Shown here piece by piece: positions 60,540 through 64,000 of a DNA stretch of 64,000 nt. A program made the position numbers and the translations under genes. The number at the start of each line of letters is the position of its first letter. The first letter of the stretch is position 1. Source of the stretch: Nansenia antarctica. Taxonomy: Eukaryota > Chordata > Actinopteri > Argentiniformes > Microstomatidae. The notes under the pieces are model-generated. The model was not told the DNA's origin. It searched no databases and saw only the letters and a program-made list of their open reading frames with translations. The stretch is from the NCBI GenBank assembly GCA_963989245.1, contig OZ022342.1, positions 37,764,442 to 37,828,441 of the forward strand, written 5' to 3'.

Positions 60540-61310
60540 TTTTCGAGTGTGACTCGATTCGAAGCCAAGGCCTTCGAACCAGAACAACAATCACAGGCTA
60601 GTTTTCTGATAGGAGCGTACGCCATCCTCTTTTTTTGCGTCTCCGTAGGGTAATCTTGGTCGAAGTACACTCTTTTCCCGTCCAGGTGAACTTCTTTCTT
60701 CCTCCATGCAGTGCGGAGCACTAACTCTTATTTTGTACTGGAGAAAGTACATTACAATGGATCGGGGGTTAGCTCCTTGCGGTGGTTTGGTTGCAAGCGC
60801 CCTGTGGCAGCGCTGAATGCCAAGTTCAATGTCGGTGAGGGCCAACTCCGCCTTGATAAACCCATCAATGAACTCCTCCATGTTGTCTCCTTCAGTACCC
60901 TCGGGGACGCCGTAAATGCGTATGTTGTTTCTTCGGGAGCGTGCTTCGAGGTCTGTAAATTTTGCTTGACGTTTTTCCTGAGTGTCTAAGGCTTGGCGTA
61001 GCGCTTCTGTAGCTTCGGTACTCCGCTCTTCCATATCCGCCACCCGCTGCTCCGTCTCTTCCACTCTTCCCACCGCGTCCTTCAGGTCAGTGGCAATTTC
61101 AGTTAGTTTGTGGTTGATGTCGTCTCGAAAACTTGCCAAATCTCCCCTCAGGTCTTTGGCAAAGGTATCTTGAAAGTTGTTTGATTCCGTTTTCACGTCT
61201 GATCGGATAGCCTTTATCTCCACATGTATGGCGTTGATGCTAGCTTGCAAGATGTCCGCGGCCTCGTGTTCGTCCATTTCGTTGTCGTTATCCTTTCCAG
61301 ATGTTTGTCT
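60540..61310 (-). pseudogene. L1 ORF1 (copy A), frameshifted
   Basis: A long coiled coil (about 100 residues of heptad-like Leu/Ala/Glu) is followed by RRNNIRIYGVPEGTEGDNME, the ORF1 RRM (Transposase_22 family), and a C-terminal domain part LDGKRVYFDQDYPTETQKKR in a second frame after a shift at about 60720. The first residues come from the poly(A) of copy B, so the natural start is lost. L1 ORF1 binds element RNA as a trimer. Confidence 0.85.
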
Positions 61311-64000
61311 TTTTTTTTTTGTGATCAAGATTTTTTATTGCTTTTATCAACACATAACAACGACAATACAGAACAAGAAAGGAAGGGAGGGAAAAAATAT
61401 AAAGAAAACAAAAAAGAAAAGGGGTAGTGTAGCAGACAAGTCACAGCCAGATAGTAGAAATACAACACAATCCGGATTGGGGTAAGTGGAAAATCAAATC
61501 ATAGAGCAGTCAAGTTAGTCAAGTTCAATGAATAAGCCTTCCATGCATCAACTGTACTGGGCCTTGCTTTGTTCAATCTGGCCGTTGTGCACTCAAGATT
61601 CACAATCCTCTGTAAAGAGTAAAACCAAAAAGTGTTCATACTGAAATCAGGTGTTATCCAATGTTGAAGAATAGTTTTTTTTGCAGAGGTGAAACCAGCA
61701 AATAGCATTTTCTTTTGTGTAATACTTAAATCGAAATCAGAGTCATCATTGAGCAAACATAAACATGGATTAGGAACATAGTCAATCTTAAATAACTTGG
61801 ACATTACAGAATTGACATGGTTCCAAAAGTTGGCCACGACTGGACACTCCCAGAACATATGGAGAAATGAACCCGGTGTCGGGGTAGGGCAGAATTGACA
61901 GTAGTAGTTGGGTTGTAGTTTCATTAAGTATCTTCTATATGGTGTAGCATAGGCCCTGTGGATGACTTTAAAATGAATTAACTGATGAGCTAAATTTTTG
62001 GAAGTTGAATTGAGATTAGACCATATTGTGTCCCAGTTTGGGTGGAAATCCAATTCACCAAGCTCTCGGCTCCATAAAGCCTCAACCGCAAGTGGTTTTT
62101 TAATTGCGTCCATTAGATTGCGATATATTCTGGATACACAGCCACGAGAGGTTGGGGTATGTTCAATCCAGGCTATCATGGGGTGAGTTGGAAGTGGGGA
62201 GCGCCAAGGCACTCCATAGGCCTTGAGTGAGGACCTCAGCTGTAGATAGACAAAATATGATGACGCTGGAAGGACAAACTTAGTTTGGAGGTGCTGGAAT
62301 GAAACTAGGCCATCATTGTCATACAGGTCTCTGAGAGTATTTACACCCCGAGAGCTCCATGTTTGCTGGTTGAATGGTCGGTTACCCGACATTAAGTTTT
62401 GGTTATTCCATAGAGGAGTGGAGGAACAGAATCGCAAGGAACCTCCCATGATTTTCTCAGACGCTTTCCACACCTTAAGGGCGTTATCTATAATGCAACC
62501 AAATCTATGACTGAGAGTCCTACGTCCAGTGCCTGAGAAAAGTAAGTCCTCTAATCTGACTGGACTGACCAGGCCTGCCTCTATTGACCTCCAAGGTACT
62601 TTTGAATTTGGATTCACCCAGGTGCGTAAGGCTTGAGTCTGGAAAGCTAAATAATACATCTTAAAATCTGGAATTGCCATCCCACCCGACAATTTGGGTT
62701 GTTGCAAAGTTGTAAGACGGATTCTCGAGCGTTTGCCAGCCCATATGAACCTTGAGACCAACGAATTAATATCATCAAAGTATTTGGGTGGTGGGGGTAA
62801 TGGTAACATGGAAAACAGGAAGTTGATCCTTGGCAAAACATTCATCTTGATTATCGTAGCTCTGCCCTGAAGAGATATTTTGAGGCTATCCCATCTTTGA
62901 ATGTCCGTTTTGATTTTGTTCAAGGTTACATCAAAGTTGTCTTTAATTATCCGTGGTATGGTTGGGTATATAGTGATGCCAAGGTAAGTGAATTTATCTT
63001 TCACTGGGATATGTCTAGGGAGACAGGAGGTTCTTGCTGAAGGACTAAGGGGCATTAGAATTGACTTCGTCCAGTTAATCTTATAGCCTGACAATCTACC
63101 GAAATCTTCAAACATTTCTAACACATGGGGGGCAGAAGTATCAATATTATCTAGAAATAATAGAATGTCATCAGCATATAATGAGATGTGGTGGCTATGA
63201 TCTAGAATTGAAATGGGGGAAATGCAAGTACTCTGTCTGATGGCTTGGGCTAAGGGCTCAAGAGAGAGACAGAACAAGAATGGTGACAATGGGCAGCCCT
63301 GCCTCGCCGAGCGCTCCAGTTGGATTGGAGGGGAAATAACATTACCTGTGAGAACAGAAGCGGTTGGTGCATTATACAAAGTCTTAATCATAGCAATGAA
63401 ATTAACCCCAAAGCCAAGATGGTCTAAAACAGCCCACATGTAGTTCCATTCAAGCCGATCGAAAGCCTTCTCAGCGTCAAGCGAGAATACTGCACAGGGG
63501 CTGGGAGAGCTATCGGTTAAATTGATGATATGAAGCAGTCTGCGCATATTGTCAGATGCAAGGCGTCCCTTCATGAACCCTGTCTGGTCTTCACTGATCA
63601 AGGCGTCTGTTACAGCCTCCAATCGTATAGCCAAAACCTTAGCATACAGTTTCTGGTCACACGAGATCAGGGAGATAGGCCTGTAGCTAGAGCACTCCAA
63701 CGAGTCTCTCCCCTTTTTTAACAAAAGAGAGATAAGGGCAACTTTTTGATCTCTGTGAAAATCACCTCTAGATATAGCATCATTAAAGGAGTCCATAATA
63801 AGAGGACCTATCAACTCCCAAAGTACTAAATACAGTTCTGGTGGAAGACCATCTAAGCCCGGCGATTTTCCTTTCTTTAGAGATTGAAGGGCATTGTGTA
63901 GCTCCTTTAAGTCAAGAGGGCAGTCAAGAACTTCCCTTTCAGTCTGTGATATCTTAGGTAAATTGAGGCCATGAAGGAACGCCTTGCAGCGAGATGTATC
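61310..64000 (-). mobile_element. L1-type LINE (copy B), 3' part, running off the window
   Basis: The 3' end is at a run of A (T on the + strand, 61311-61320) with AATAAA 12-20 bp before it. The 3' UTR is about 180 bp. The element is inserted into the ORF1 of copy A. The upstream part lies beyond 64000. Confidence 0.9.
61499..64000 (-). CDS. L1 ORF2 reverse transcriptase (copy B), partial at window end
   Basis: The frame is open from the window edge to a stop at 61499, at least 830 codons. Landmarks are KKGKSPGLDGLPPELYLVLW, LISLLLKKGRDSLECSSYRP, DQTGFMKGRLASDNMRR, FSLDAEKAFDRLEWNYMW, ARQGCPLSPFLFCLSLEPLA and the catalytic LYADDILLF at about 63180. The C-terminal Cys-rich region NYYCQFCPTPTPGSFLHMFWECP lies at about 61840-61910. 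No stop is visible. The endonuclease, if present, is beyond the window. This is the best preserved LINE here. Confidence 0.92.
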   Translation of the reverse strand, partial: DTSRCKAFLHGLNLPKISQTEREVLDCPLDLKELHNALQSLKKGKSPGLDGLPPELYLVLWELIGPLIMDSFNDAISRGDFHRDQKVALISLLLKKGRDSLECSSYRPISLISCDQKLYAKVLAIRLEAVTDALISEDQTGFMKGRLASDNMRRLLHIINLTDSSPSPCAVFSLDAEKAFDRLEWNYMWAVLDHLGFGVNFIAMIKTLYNAPTASVLTGNVISPPIQLERSARQGCPLSPFLFCLSLEPLAQAIRQSTCISPISILDHSHHISLYADDILLFLDNIDTSAPHVLEMFEDFGRLSGYKINWTKSILMPLSPSARTSCLPRHIPVKDKFTYLGITIYPTIPRIIKDNFDVTLNKIKTDIQRWDSLKISLQGRATIIKMNVLPRINFLFSMLPLPPPPKYFDDINSLVSRFIWAGKRSRIRLTTLQQPKLSGGMAIPDFKMYYLAFQTQALRTWVNPNSKVPWRSIEAGLVSPVRLEDLLFSGTGRRTLSHRFGCIIDNALKVWKASEKIMGGSLRFCSSTPLWNNQNLMSGNRPFNQQTWSSRGVNTLRDLYDNDGLVSFQHLQTKFVLPASSYFVYLQLRSSLKAYGVPWRSPLPTHPMIAWIEHTPTSRGCVSRIYRNLMDAIKKPLAVEALWSRELGELDFHPNWDTIWSNLNSTSKNLAHQLIHFKVIHRAYATPYRRYLMKLQPNYYCQFCPTPTPGSFLHMFWECPVVANFWNHVNSVMSKLFKIDYVPNPCLCLLNDDSDFDLSITQKKMLFAGFTSAKKTILQHWITPDFSMNTFWFYSLQRIVNLECTTARLNKARPSTVDAWKAYSLNLTNLTAL

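Larger units (their letters stand above)
58391..61310 (-). mobile_element. L1-type LINE (copy A), internally deleted
   Basis: Minus-strand order: ORF1 (61310-60540), then directly the post-endonuclease part of ORF2 (60508 on), then RT and the ORF2 C-terminal part down to 58391. The endonuclease region and part of the RT around the catalytic box are missing. ORF1 is cut at its start by the poly(A) end of L1 copy B. Confidence 0.85.

Overview
The window is vertebrate nuclear DNA, most likely from a teleost fish. One spliced host gene lies in a dense mass of interspersed repeats. The evidence for a fish is the repeat content: hAT, Tc1, PIF and MITE elements, L1/Tx1, L2 and RTE-like LINEs, tRNA-derived SINEs, a retrovirus-like LTR element and a Polinton/adintovirus-like DNA-virus remnant. 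(CA)n tracts and minisatellites are common. Nothing looks bacterial. All family names come from protein and terminal motifs read by eye; no database was searched.

The host gene is WDR1 (actin-interacting protein 1), on the + strand at 34942-53315. Fifteen exons give 606 codons plus stop, the same length as I recall for mammalian WDR1. All exon phases join. Intron 9 (45711-47549) has the hallmarks of a U12-type AT-AC intron. A consensus CArG box lies about 140 bp upstream of the ATG. The introns are packed with transposons, several with perfect 8-bp (hAT) or TTA (PIF) target duplications, and with minisatellites beside splice sites.

2.1-29.4 kb, minus strand: a broken DNA-virus-like locus of the Polinton/Maverick (adintovirus) type. 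In transcription order it holds a possible PC4-like ORF (25592-26272), a multi-exon gene with OB-fold-like regions (about 23910 to 10258), a 5'-truncated family B DNA polymerase with YSDTDS, a packaging ATPase, a pX-like protein and a MYLVP-type ORF continuing to 2091. The last four are packed with gaps of 1 to about 40 nt. The locus was later invaded by (a) a 10.7-kb LTR element at 12417-23161 that split an exon of the OB-fold gene, (b) a TIR element at 2642-7895 holding a U2 snRNA gene that is itself split by a U2-targeting Keno-like LINE, (c) a small MITE at 2328-2521, and (d) a long-TIR element at 26273-29302 carrying another LINE. Reading frames reconnect across (a) and (b), which fixes the order of events.

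The LTR element has two 1004-bp LTRs that I count as differing at only two positions, a tRNA-Trp primer-binding site and a hollow interior: nucleocapsid and protease remnants, integrase pieces, a nested hAT, an L2-like LINE and a SINE.

30.5-34.0 kb is a nested stack: an outer hAT, an inner hAT, and a PIF-type MITE inside the inner hAT's target duplication. Downstream of WDR1 (54.2-64 kb) are a foldback element, a Tc1 end, a TIR element with a tandem repeat, a hAT-like end, and two L1-type LINEs on the minus strand, one inserted into the ORF1 of the other.
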